A stretch of DNA of 6,279 nt. It comes from Thioalkalivibrio sp. (GTDB lineage Bacteria; Pseudomonadota; Gammaproteobacteria; Ectothiorhodospirales; Ectothiorhodospiraceae). The notes under the pieces were generated by a model that searched no databases, was not told where the DNA came from, and saw nothing but the letters and a program-made list of their open reading frames with translations. A program made the position numbers and the translations under genes. The stretch lies in NCBI GenBank assembly GCA_007119005.1, contig SKQM01000188.1, positions 1 to 6,279 of the forward strand. The letters run 5' to 3'. Numbering within the stretch: the stretch's first letter is position 1; every line of letters begins with the position of its first letter. Shown here piece by piece: positions 1-5,827 of the stretch.

Positions 1-738
1 CACCGTGTCCCCAGGCTGCAGACCCGCCTCGGCCGCGGGGCTGCCTCGCTCCACACTGCCGATCAGCGGCTGCAGCGCTGGCCGGAAGGGCCTGATGCCG
101 AGACGCTCCAGGAACTGGCCTTCGCCGAGCAGATCCCGGCGGTTCTCCAGTGAGACCGTGCGCCGCACCTCGCGGCCGTCGCGGTCGAGGACGGTAAGCA
201 CCACCTCATCGGCCCGGACCGCGTGGTCGAGCAGACGCAGGTTCGCCTGATCCCAGTCCTGGACCCGCCGGTCGCCCACCATCAGGATCTCATCGCCGTG
301 CTGCAGGCCACCCGCAGCCGCCGCACTGGCGGGATCGACGTCGCCGACGATCGGTTTCAGTCCCGGCACCCCGATCATGAACATCACCGCATAGGCGACC
401 AGAGCGAACAGGAAGTTGGCCACGGGGCCCGCTGCGATCACGAAGTTGCGCGCCCCGAGCTTCTTGCGGTTGAAGGCCCGTGCCACCTCTGCGTCGGGCA
501 CCGGCGCCTCGCGCTCGTCGAGCATCTTCACGTAACCACCGAGGGGAATCGCGGCGACCACGAACTCGGTCCGGTCGCGGCCGAAGACCCGACGATAGAT
601 CGGCCTCCCGAAGCCGATGGAAAAACGGAGCACCTTCACGTCCATCAGGCGCGCGGCGAGGTAGTGGCCGTACTCGTGAATCGTCACGAGGACGCCGATG
701 GCCACGATGAAGGCGGCAAGGCTGGTCAGTATGGTCAT
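1..738 (-). CDS. rseP: RseP, site-2 intramembrane zinc protease (5' part, runs off left edge)
   Basis: Inner-membrane site-2 metalloprotease that, in the family, cleaves the anti-sigma factor RseA after DegS and so releases sigma-E in the envelope stress response. The window holds the first 246 codons and ends exactly on a codon boundary; E. coli RseP is about 450 residues. Visible parts are a first membrane segment (about 5-25) with the zinc motif HEYGH at 21-25, the re-entrant loop region with the conserved PLGGYVKMLDE at 65-75, a second hydrophobic segment (about 98-125, with AAGPVANF), a first PDZ domain from about 130 and the beginning of a second PDZ near 222-246 (GSPAAEAGLQPGD). The third zinc ligand and the C-terminal membrane segments lie outside the window. 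The start is the first possible one after the in-frame dxr stop, 12 nt away, with no clear Shine-Dalgarno, suggesting coupling to dxr. Identity is secure. Confidence 0.96.
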   Translation of the reverse strand, partial: MTILTSLAAFIVAIGVLVTIHEYGHYLAARLMDVKVLRFSIGFGRPIYRRVFGRDRTEFVVAAIPLGGYVKMLDEREAPVPDAEVARAFNRKKLGARNFVIAAGPVANFLFALVAYAVMFMIGVPGLKPIVGDVDPASAAAAGGLQHGDEILMVGDRRVQDWDQANLRLLDHAVRADEVVLTVLDRDGREVRRTVSLENRRDLLGEGQFLERLGIRPFRPALQPLIGSVERGSPAAEAGLQPGDTV

Positions 739-750
739 GCGGTCATCAAG

Positions 751-1950
751 TCACAGCGCAGCGCCGTGTTCCATTACCCAATGCCCAGCATAGTCCCGCG
801 CCTGCGCGTCGGCCGCAAGAATCCCTTCGAGCGAATCCGCGGGCTCAACGACGATCGCATCCAGGGTTGCGGCGATCAGTTCGGCGATCGCGGGGAAGCC
901 GATCCGCCGGTCCAGGAAGGACTGCACCGCCACCTCGTTCGCCGCGTTGAGCACGGTGGTGGCGGTTCCACCCGTCTTCAGCGCCCGGTACGCCAGGTCG
1001 AGACAGGGAAAGCGCTCGGAGGACGGCGGAGCGAAGTCCAGACGGCCGACCGCGAACAGGTCCAGCGGGTTCACTCCCGATCCCATCCGGCGCGGCCAGG
1101 CCAGCGCATGGGCGATCGGCGTACGCATGTCCGGATTACCCAGTTGCGCCAGCACCGAGCCGTCGGCGTAGGCGACCATCGAGTGGACGATGCTCTGCGG
1201 GTGCAGAACGACCTGGATGGCCTCGGGCTCCAGCGCGAACAGCCAGCGCGCTTCGATCACCTCCAGCCCCTTGTTCATCATGGTCGCCGAATCCACCGAG
1301 ATCTTCCGGCCCATGTCCCAGTTGGGGTGGGCACAGGCCTCCTCGGGCGTAATCTCGCCGAACCGGTCCAGCGGGCGCTCCCGGAAAGGACCGCCCGAAG
1401 CGGTCAACCAGATCCGCTCGGCCCCGCAGGGCTGCACGCGCTCACCGCAGGTATAGCCCTCTGGCAGGCACTGGAAGATCGCGTTGTGCTCGCTGTCCAC
1501 GGGCAGCAGCTTCGCGCCGCTCCGGGCCACCGCATCGATCAATAGCGCCCCGGACATCACGAGCGCCTCCTTGTTCGCGAGCAGCAGGCGTTTTCCGGCC
1601 TCGGCCGCGGCCAGGGTCGGCAACAGACCCGCGGCACCCACGATGGCCGCCATCACCACGTCGACCTCCGGGGCCGACGCGACCTCGACCAGCGCTTCCA
1701 CGCCATCCCGGACCTCGGTCGGGACACCGGCGCGATGCAGCAGGTCGCGCAGCGCGGCGGCCGCCTCCGGGTCCACCATCACCGCAACCGCCGGCCGGCA
1801 CGCGAGACACTGCTCCGCGAGCTTTTCCACGTTGGCGTGGGCAGTGACCGCGTAGACCTCGAAGCGCTCCGGGTCCCGGGCCAGCACGTCCAGCGTGCTC
1901 ACGCCGATGCTGCCGGTGGACCCGAGAATGGTGACGCGCTCCGCCGCCAT
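751..1950 (-). CDS. dxr: 1-deoxy-D-xylulose 5-phosphate reductoisomerase (Dxr/IspC)
   Basis: Cytoplasmic enzyme of the MEP isoprenoid pathway: it rearranges and reduces 1-deoxy-D-xylulose 5-phosphate to 2-C-methyl-D-erythritol 4-phosphate using NADPH and a divalent metal. The protein has 399 residues, matching the family (398 in E. coli). The N-terminal NADPH-binding loop is GSTGSIG at 10-16. Active-site segments are [11 protein letters not shown] at 124-134, VDSEHNA at 151-157 (metal ligands Asp152 and Glu154), TASGGPF at 183-189, His208, and MNKGLE at 225-230 (Asn226, Lys227, Glu230). The C-terminal part contains LNAANEVAV at 334-342. The ATG lies 1 nt after the cdsA stop (TGA-G-ATG), with GGGAA about 9 nt upstream as a modest ribosome site. 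Its product feeds UppS, encoded two genes upstream. Placement after cdsA rather than directly after frr is the Pseudomonas-like arrangement. No missing residue or frameshift seen. Confidence 0.98.
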   Translation of the reverse strand: MAAERVTILGSTGSIGVSTLDVLARDPERFEVYAVTAHANVEKLAEQCLACRPAVAVMVDPEAAAALRDLLHRAGVPTEVRDGVEALVEVASAPEVDVVMAAIVGAAGLLPTLAAAEAGKRLLLANKEALVMSGALLIDAVARSGAKLLPVDSEHNAIFQCLPEGYTCGERVQPCGAERIWLTASGGPFRERPLDRFGEITPEEACAHPNWDMGRKISVDSATMMNKGLEVIEARWLFALEPEAIQVVLHPQSIVHSMVAYADGSVLAQLGNPDMRTPIAHALAWPRRMGSGVNPLDLFAVGRLDFAPPSSERFPCLDLAYRALKTGGTATTVLNAANEVAVQSFLDRRIGFPAIAELIAATLDAIVVEPADSLEGILAADAQARDYAGHWVMEHGAAL

Positions 1951-1951
1951 C

Positions 1952-2791
1952 TCAGAACGTTCCCGGCGCCAGCAGCGCGGTCCAGAGCAACCCGAACAGG
2001 AATATCGGTGCGGCAGCCGTCAGGCTGTCCACGCGATCCAGGATGCCGCCGTGCCCCGGCAACAGGGTGCCGCTGTCTTTCGCACCGGCCTCACGCTTGA
2101 GCACGCTCTCCTGCAGGTCACCGGCCACCGACACCAGCGCCACCACCACCCCCAGCAGCCCGAACACCAGAGCATCCATCTGGACCAGCCCGAACAGCCA
2201 GGCGCCCAGCAAGGCCACGAGGATCGCCGCGAACAGCGCACCAAAGAGTCCCTCGCGCGTCTTTCCGGGGCTGATCTCCGGGGCCAGCTTGCTGCGCCCG
2301 AACTGCCGGCCCACGAAATAGGCGCCGGTATCGGCTGCCGCGACCAGCACGATCAGGTAGAGCACCAGCAGCGGGGCCTGATCGTGCAGCCAAAGCAGCG
2401 CCATCCCTGCCGGGACGAGGGTCAACAGGCCCCCCGCGCGCAACAGAAGCCGACCCGACGGCCGCTTCGACAGACCGGGGCTGTACCAGGGCAGCATGAT
2501 GAACACGAACAGCCACCAGATCAGCGCGGCCGAAAGAACGGCGAGGTGCCAGACCGACCAGCCGTTGGTCCACCACATCAGCATCAGCAGTGCCAGCAGC
2601 GCCGGAATCGTCACGGCGAAGGCCACTCGGGACGCGGGCGAGGCGAATCCGGCCAGTTGCGCCCACTCGCGCGCACCGGCGCCCACGACGAGCAGGATGA
2701 ACAGTCCGAACAGCCAGGACGGTGCCAGCAGGATCAGCAGCACCAGCGGCACCACGATCGCCAGCGCGGTGAGCACTCTCTGCCTAAGCAT
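1952..2791 (-). CDS. cdsA: phosphatidate cytidylyltransferase (CDP-diglyceride synthase, CdsA)
   Basis: Polytopic inner-membrane enzyme that converts phosphatidic acid and CTP to CDP-diacylglycerol and pyrophosphate, the branch point for all bacterial phospholipids. With the chosen start the protein has 279 residues (285 in E. coli) and about eight hydrophobic stretches. The CDS-family signature is complete at 229-255, with Ser229, Lys232-Arg233, Lys238-Asp239, PGHGG at 245-249, and Asp252 and Asp255 in DRVD. A second conserved block, [10 protein letters not shown], spans 153-162, followed by [10 protein letters not shown] at 169-178. I chose the ATG at 2791, giving [10 protein letters not shown] like other CdsA proteins, because AGGGA lies 8 nt upstream. 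An in-frame ATG at 2800 adds only three residues and lacks a spaced ribosome site. The start lies inside the end of uppS (8-nt overlap), so translation is probably coupled. Confidence 0.96.
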   Translation of the reverse strand: MLRQRVLTALAIVVPLVLLILLAPSWLFGLFILLVVGAGAREWAQLAGFASPASRVAFAVTIPALLALLMLMWWTNGWSVWHLAVLSAALIWWLFVFIMLPWYSPGLSKRPSGRLLLRAGGLLTLVPAGMALLWLHDQAPLLVLYLIVLVAAADTGAYFVGRQFGRSKLAPEISPGKTREGLFGALFAAILVALLGAWLFGLVQMDALVFGLLGVVVALVSVAGDLQESVLKREAGAKDSGTLLPGHGGILDRVDSLTAAAPIFLFGLLWTALLAPGTF

Positions 2792-3518
2792 GAGCGACAT
2801 CCCTGGGTTCGCCGGTGCCGCCGAACCGGCGCTGCCGCCGTGAGTACGTATCCAGAGCGTCCTGGAGGTCGGGGTCACCGACGTCCGGCCAAAGCGCCTC
2901 GAGAAAACAGAGTTCCGCGTAGGCGGCCTGCCAGAGCAGGAAGTTGCTGATCCGCTGCTCGCCCCCGGTCCGGATCAGCAGATCGAGATCGGGCAGCCCG
3001 GCGGTGCTGAGGAAGTCCGCGAAACCCGCGGGATCGGGAACGGCATCGCCACTCTCCCGGACCCAGCGCAGCGCCGCCTGCAGGATGTCCCAGCGCCCGC
3101 CGTAGCCCAGCGCGACCACCAGCGTCATGGTGTCGTTGGCCCCGGTCTGTGCCTCGGCCTCCGCCATGCGTGCCTGCAGATCTTCCGGGAACTCCTCGCG
3201 CGCGCCGATGAAGCGCAGCCGGATGCCCTTTTCGCGCAGTTCCGGGAGTTCTTCCTCGATCGCCGATACGAACAGATCGAACAGCGCCTCGACCTCGGCC
3301 TTGGGCCGCTGCCAGTTCTCGCTGCTGAAGGCGAACAGGGTCAGCGCGCGCACGCCGCGGTTGGCAAAGAACTCCACCGCCCGGCGCGTCGCCTTCAGGC
3401 CCATGCGGTGGCCTTCGCTGCGCGAGAGGCCGCGCGCCTTGGCCCAGCGGCCGTTGCCGTCCATGATGATGGCAACGTGCGCGGGTATTCTGCCGGTCTC
3501 GGCCTTGTCGGGGACCAT
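2784..3518 (-). CDS. uppS: undecaprenyl diphosphate synthase (UppS, cis-prenyltransferase)
   Basis: Cytoplasmic, membrane-associated enzyme that adds eight isopentenyl units to farnesyl diphosphate in cis to give C55 undecaprenyl diphosphate, the lipid carrier for peptidoglycan and surface polysaccharides. From the ATG at 3518 it has 244 residues (253 in E. coli). The catalytic block is HVAIIMDGNGRW at 14-25 with Asp20. Then come FSSENW at 64-69, GYGGRWD at 138-144, the family signature RTGGEQRISNFLLWQ at 183-197 with Arg183 and Arg189, and RRFGGT at 230-235. The start is uncertain. The ATG at 3518 has no Shine-Dalgarno at normal spacing. An in-frame TTG at 3536, adding MTSVAS, overlaps the frr stop as TTGA, but its GGAGG is only 1 nt away. 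Conserved homology begins near residue 11, so it does not decide the matter. The gene ends with TAG inside the cdsA start region. Confidence 0.96.
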   Translation of the reverse strand: MVPDKAETGRIPAHVAIIMDGNGRWAKARGLSRSEGHRMGLKATRRAVEFFANRGVRALTLFAFSSENWQRPKAEVEALFDLFVSAIEEELPELREKGIRLRFIGAREEFPEDLQARMAEAEAQTGANDTMTLVVALGYGGRWDILQAALRWVRESGDAVPDPAGFADFLSTAGLPDLDLLIRTGGEQRISNFLLWQAAYAELCFLEALWPDVGDPDLQDALDTYSRRQRRFGGTGEPRDVAHA

Positions 3519-3527
3519 CGACGCGAC

Positions 3528-3542
3528 GGAGGTCAAACCTCC
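3528..3542 (-). promoter_or_regulatory. inverted repeat across the frr stop / uppS start junction
   Basis: On the transcribed strand GGAGGT-TTG-ACCTCC is a perfect 6-bp repeat with a 3-nt loop. It holds a consensus Shine-Dalgarno core (GGAGG) in one arm and spans the frr stop codon TGA. The loop is exactly the possible TTG start of uppS at 3536; the alternative ATG at 3518 lies 19 nt after GGAGG. If the stem forms, the effective distance from GGAGG to the ATG is changed and GGAGG itself is masked. Ribosomes terminating frr would open it. Confidence 0.4.
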
Positions 3543-4090
3543 ATCAACTCCGCTTCCTTCTCCGCCAGCATGTGGTCGATGCGGGCGATGTGATCGTCGG
3601 TCAGCTTCTGGACCCGCTCCTCGCCGCGACGCTCCTCGTCCTCGGAGATCTCCTTGTCCTTCACCTGCTGCTTCAGGGTGTGATTCGCGTCCCGGCGGAT
3701 GTTGCGCACGGCGACGCGGGCATTCTCGGCCTCGGCGCGCACCACCTTCACCAGATCCCGGCGCCGCTCTTCCGTCAGGGCCGGCAGCGGAACCCGGATC
3801 ACCGTGCCGACGGTCGCAGGGTTCAGCCCCAGGTCGGAGGTCATGATCGCCTTTTCCACCTTGCCGACCATGTTGCGTTCCCAGGGCGTCACGGTCAGCG
3901 TGCGCGCATCTTCCACGTTCACGTTCGCGACCTGGTTGATCGGCACATCGGAGCCGTAGTACTCGACCGTCACGTGGTCGAGCAGGCTGGTGTGGGCACG
4001 GCCCGTGCGGATCTTGGTGAACTCCGTGCGCAATGACTCCAGCGTCTTGTCCATGCGCTGGCTGGCGTCCTTGAAGATGGCTTCGCTCAT
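3533..4090 (-). CDS. frr: ribosome recycling factor (RRF)
   Basis: Cytoplasmic factor that, with EF-G, splits the post-termination ribosome and frees mRNA and tRNA. It has 185 residues, the same length as E. coli RRF, and the two align without obvious gaps. The first long helix carries RMDKTLESL and the KIRTGRA motif (26-32). Domain II follows from about 33 to 100, with [11 protein letters not shown] at 36-46. [14 protein letters not shown] at 102-115 and [12 protein letters not shown] at 125-136 form the return helices. Arg129 and Arg132, functionally important in E. coli RRF, are present, as is DKEISEDE at 145-152. The ATG overlaps the pyrH stop as ATGA. GAGGGG sits 8 nt upstream inside pyrH and supports this start over upstream in-frame codons, which would add 37 residues unrelated to RRF. 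Confidence 0.98.
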   Translation of the reverse strand: MSEAIFKDASQRMDKTLESLRTEFTKIRTGRAHTSLLDHVTVEYYGSDVPINQVANVNVEDARTLTVTPWERNMVGKVEKAIMTSDLGLNPATVGTVIRVPLPALTEERRRDLVKVVRAEAENARVAVRNIRRDANHTLKQQVKDKEISEDEERRGEERVQKLTDDHIARIDHMLAEKEAELMEV

Positions 4091-4821
4091 TTTCCGGTCC
4101 CCTCGACGAGGGTTCCCACGTGCTCGCCCATCACCAGGCGCCGGAGATCCCCCTTGGCAAACATGTTCATCACTCGCAACGGCAGATTGTTGTCGCGGCA
4201 CATCACCAGGGCTGTCGTGTCCATCACGCCGAGCCTCCGCTCCAGGGCTTCATCGAAGGTCAGGCGTTCGAAACGGCGCGCTTCGCGGTTCCGCATCGGA
4301 TCGGAATCATAGACGCCGTCCACCTTCGTGGCCTTGATCATCAGTTCGGCGTTGATCTCGATCGCCCTGAGGCTCGCGGCGGAATCGGTGGTGAAGAACG
4401 GATTTCCGGTTCCGGCCGCGAATACCACGATGCGTCCCTTCTCGAGATGGCGCACCGCCCTGCGGCGAATATAGTCCTCGCAGACCTGGTTGATGCGGAT
4501 CGCGGACATCACCCGGCAGAAGCGGCCGGCACGCTCGATCGCATCCTGCAGTGCCAGCGCGTTGATCACCGTGGCCAGCATTCCCATGTGGTCGCCGGTG
4601 ACCCGGTCCATGCCACCCTCGGCCAGTCCGGCGCCGCGGAAGATGTTGCCACCCCCGATCACGATGCCGACCTCGACCCCGAGGTTGGACAGCTCCGCCA
4701 CCTCGCTGGCCACCTGATCCAGCACTTTGGGGTCGACGCCGTAGTCCTGCGTCCCCATGAAGGCCTCACCGCTCAGCTTCAGAAGAATGCGCCTGTACGC
4801 CGGCTGGCCTGACTGACTCAT
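4087..4821 (-). CDS. pyrH: UMP kinase (PyrH)
   Basis: Cytoplasmic bacterial-type UMP kinase of the amino-acid kinase superfamily. It phosphorylates UMP to UDP with ATP, and in the family is a hexamer activated by GTP and inhibited by UTP. The 244-residue length matches E. coli (241). Motifs in order are LLKLSGEA at 13-20 (phosphate-binding Lys15), [14 protein letters not shown] at 52-65, [10 protein letters not shown] at 76-85 with the UMP-contacting Asp77, [13 protein letters not shown] at 137-149, [13 protein letters not shown] at 163-175, and a conserved C-terminal [11 protein letters not shown] at 227-237. The ATG has GGGGAG only 4 nt upstream, a good but unusually close ribosome site. 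Homology to other PyrH proteins begins by about residue 9. It is separated from tsf by a 78-nt spacer and overlaps frr by 4 nt. I see no convincing promoter in the spacer, although E. coli has internal promoters in this cluster. Confidence 0.98.
   Translation of the reverse strand: MSQSGQPAYRRILLKLSGEAFMGTQDYGVDPKVLDQVASEVAELSNLGVEVGIVIGGGNIFRGAGLAEGGMDRVTGDHMGMLATVINALALQDAIERAGRFCRVMSAIRINQVCEDYIRRRAVRHLEKGRIVVFAAGTGNPFFTTDSAASLRAIEINAELMIKATKVDGVYDSDPMRNREARRFERLTFDEALERRLGVMDTTALVMCRDNNLPLRVMNMFAKGDLRRLVMGEHVGTLVEGTGK
4100..4112 (-). promoter_or_regulatory. hairpin containing the frr Shine-Dalgarno, inside the end of pyrH
   Basis: On the transcribed strand CCCTC-GTC-GAGGG forms a perfect 5-bp stem with a 3-nt loop. 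Its GAGGG arm, extended to GAGGGG, is the frr Shine-Dalgarno, with 8 nt to the frr ATG. It lies within the last pyrH codons (Leu-Val-Glu-Gly region), so ribosomes finishing pyrH would melt it. That would be a simple mechanism for coupling frr to pyrH translation. The repeat is seen; coupling is inferred, and part of the repeat is constrained by the coding sequence. Confidence 0.4.
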
Positions 4822-4831
4822 GGGGCTCCCC
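4822..4831 (-). promoter_or_regulatory. pyrH ribosome-binding site at short spacing
   Basis: The ten bases before the pyrH ATG read GGGGAGCCCC. GGGGAG can pair with the 16S rRNA tail, but only 4 nt separate it from the ATG, closer than usual. The ten bases are self-complementary (GGGG and CCCC arms), though a 2-nt loop is too small, so at most a 3-bp stem with a 4-nt loop could form. It supports the chosen pyrH start. Confidence 0.5.
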
Positions 4832-4850
4832 GATAGTCGTTGGACTCTGG

Positions 4851-4892
4851 CCTGCGGCCGGACACGGAGCCCATGCTCCGGCCCGCCGCAGG
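4851..4892 (-). promoter_or_regulatory. long two-part stem-loop in the tsf-pyrH spacer
   Basis: The outer stem is a perfect 8-bp repeat, CCTGCGGC (4851-4858) with GCCGCAGG (4885-4892). The inner stem is a perfect 6-bp repeat, CGGAGC (4865-4870) with GCTCCG (4875-4880), around a 4-nt loop. An internal loop of 6 and 4 nt separates them. It begins 8 nt after the tsf stop and fills about half of the 78-nt spacer. No U-tract follows, so it is more likely a processing, stability or attenuation element than a full terminator; most downstream genes have no visible promoter of their own here. Function is inferred. Confidence 0.5.
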
Positions 4893-4899
4893 GGTCGGA

Positions 4900-5769
4900 C
4901 TAGGCGCCGCGCGCCTGTGCCATCACTTCTTCAGCGAAGTTCTCGACCTTCTTCTCGATCCCCTCGCCCACTTCATAGCGAACGAAACCCGCCGCGCGGG
5001 CCCCCTTTTCCTTCAGCAGCTGGCCGACGGTCTGGTCCGGGTTCTTCACGAACGGCTGCCCGACCAGCGTCACCTCGGCCAGGAATTTCCGGATGCGGCC
5101 TTCGATCATCTTCTCGACGATTTCCGGCGGCTTGCCCGAATCCTGCGCCTGGGCGCGGAAGATCTCGCGCTCCTTTTCCACCGTTTCGGTCGGAACCTGG
5201 TCCGAGTCGACGCAGATCGGACGGCTGGCGGCGATGTGCATCGCGACATCCTTCGCCACTTCCTCGTCACCTCCGTCGAGGCTCACCAGCACGCCGATGC
5301 GGCTGCCGTGCAGGTAGGAACCCAGCGGACCGGCACTCTGCACCCGCTCGAAACGGCGCACCTGCACATTCTCGCCGATCTTCGCGACGAGTGCCGCACG
5401 GCGTTCTTCCAGACTCTGGCCTTCCATCTGCACGGCCATCAGGCCGTCGACATCGACGGCACCGGAGGCCAGCGCGGCCTGTGCGCACTCGGCGGCGAAC
5501 TTCTGGAAATTCGCGTCCTTCGCAACGAAGTCGGTTTCCGAGTTGACCTCGATGATCACGGCCTGGTTGCCCTCGCTGGCAATCTCGATCCGACCCTCGG
5601 CCGCGATGCGACCGGCCTTCTTGTCGGCCTTGGCCTGGCCGGACTTGCGCATCAGTTCGATCGCGGCTTCGATGTCGCCCTGGGTCTCGGTGAGCGCCTT
5701 CTTGCACTCCATCATCCCGGCGCCGGTGCGCTCGCGCAGTTCTTTGACTAGAGCAGCGGTAATCTGCAT
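4900..5769 (-). CDS. tsf: translation elongation factor Ts (EF-Ts)
   Basis: Guanine-nucleotide exchange factor that expels GDP from EF-Tu in the cytoplasm. It has 289 residues (283 in E. coli). The N-terminal UBA-like domain spans roughly 1-50 and includes the first signature [18 protein letters not shown] at 11-28. The second signature, [12 protein letters not shown] at 74-85, places Asp80 and Phe81, which in E. coli insert into the EF-Tu magnesium site. The core contains [10 protein letters not shown] at 130-139 and [11 protein letters not shown] at 152-162 with His154. TVGQLLKE at 247-254 and [13 protein letters not shown] at 261-273 complete the C-terminal module. I chose the ATG at 5769 because it gives the family N-terminus [11 protein letters not shown] and has AGGAG 6 nt upstream. 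The open frame extends a further 63 codons upstream into rpsB, but that segment is not EF-Ts-like. Stop is TAG. Confidence 0.98.
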   Translation of the reverse strand: MQITAALVKELRERTGAGMMECKKALTETQGDIEAAIELMRKSGQAKADKKAGRIAAEGRIEIASEGNQAVIIEVNSETDFVAKDANFQKFAAECAQAALASGAVDVDGLMAVQMEGQSLEERRAALVAKIGENVQVRRFERVQSAGPLGSYLHGSRIGVLVSLDGGDEEVAKDVAMHIAASRPICVDSDQVPTETVEKEREIFRAQAQDSGKPPEIVEKMIEGRIRKFLAEVTLVGQPFVKNPDQTVGQLLKEKGARAAGFVRYEVGEGIEKKVENFAEEVMAQARGA

Positions 5770-5770
5770 G

Positions 5771-5788
5771 AAAAACTCCTGAAAGGAG
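5771..5788 (-). promoter_or_regulatory. hairpin containing the tsf Shine-Dalgarno, followed by five U
   Basis: On the transcribed strand CTCCT-TTC-AGGAG forms a perfect 5-bp stem with a 3-nt loop (5776-5788). It is followed by TTTTT (5771-5775) and, after one more base, the tsf ATG at 5769. The AGGAG arm is the tsf Shine-Dalgarno, so folding would hide it. Stem plus U-run also resembles a weak intrinsic terminator directly in front of tsf. The stem is short, so it may only form transiently or together with the stronger hairpin just upstream. Confidence 0.45.
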
Positions 5789-5789
5789 A

Positions 5790-5816
5790 CCGGCCGCGCG
5801 CTTGCGCTGCGGCCGG
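5790..5816 (-). promoter_or_regulatory. strong GC stem-loop in the rpsB-tsf spacer
   Basis: A perfect 8-bp inverted repeat, CCGGCCGC (5790-5797) and GCGGCCGG (5809-5816), encloses 11 nt that can add three more pairs (GCG with CGC around a 4-nt loop, one base bulged). In the transcript it lies 11 nt after the rpsB stop and just before the tsf ribosome-binding region. No U-tract follows directly, so this hairpin alone is not a classical intrinsic terminator. It may be an attenuator, a 3'-end protector or processing site that sets the S2 to EF-Ts ratio. The structure is read from sequence; its role is inference. Confidence 0.5.
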
Positions 5817-5827
5817 CCGAACAATGT

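Noticed and set aside
223..1545. 440-codon open frame on the plus strand opposite rseP and dxr
   Set aside because: It is antisense to two certain genes, rich in Arg, His, Asp and Gln as expected from the complement of GC-rich codons, shows no recognisable domain, and has no supporting ribosome site.
1955..1962. Perfect 8-bp palindrome GAACGTTC at the end of cdsA
   Set aside because: No loop is possible, it is within coding sequence, and a single 8-bp palindrome is expected by chance in a window this size.
2118..2666. 182-codon minus-strand frame inside cdsA
   Set aside because: Out-of-frame reading of cdsA, whose own frame carries the full CDS-family signature.
2806..2827. Inverted repeat GGTTCG / CGAACC near the end of uppS
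   Set aside because: It encodes the conserved RRFGGTGEP stretch of UppS, so codon constraint explains it; it does not contain the cdsA ribosome site.
1895..2950. 351-codon plus-strand frame opposite cdsA and uppS
   Set aside because: Very Gln/His/Arg/Pro-rich because it reads the complement of hydrophobic membrane-segment codons in cdsA; not a credible protein.
4091..4201. 37-codon upstream extension of the frr frame
   Set aside because: It overlaps pyrH, and the resulting residues are not RRF-like; the ATG at 4090 gives the exact 185-residue family length.
4120..4812. 230-codon open frame on the plus strand opposite pyrH
   Set aside because: Lies wholly inside pyrH and has the same composition artefact; no motif or independent start signal.
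4822..4899. Possible pyrH promoter in the tsf-pyrH spacer
   Set aside because: I could not find a -35/-10 pair with acceptable sequence and spacing; the spacer is dominated by the stem-loop.
4840..5751. 303-codon open frame on the plus strand opposite tsf
   Set aside because: A shadow of tsf: strong third-position GC on the real strand removes stops from the antisense frame. Its His/Leu/Asp-rich product is not recognisable.
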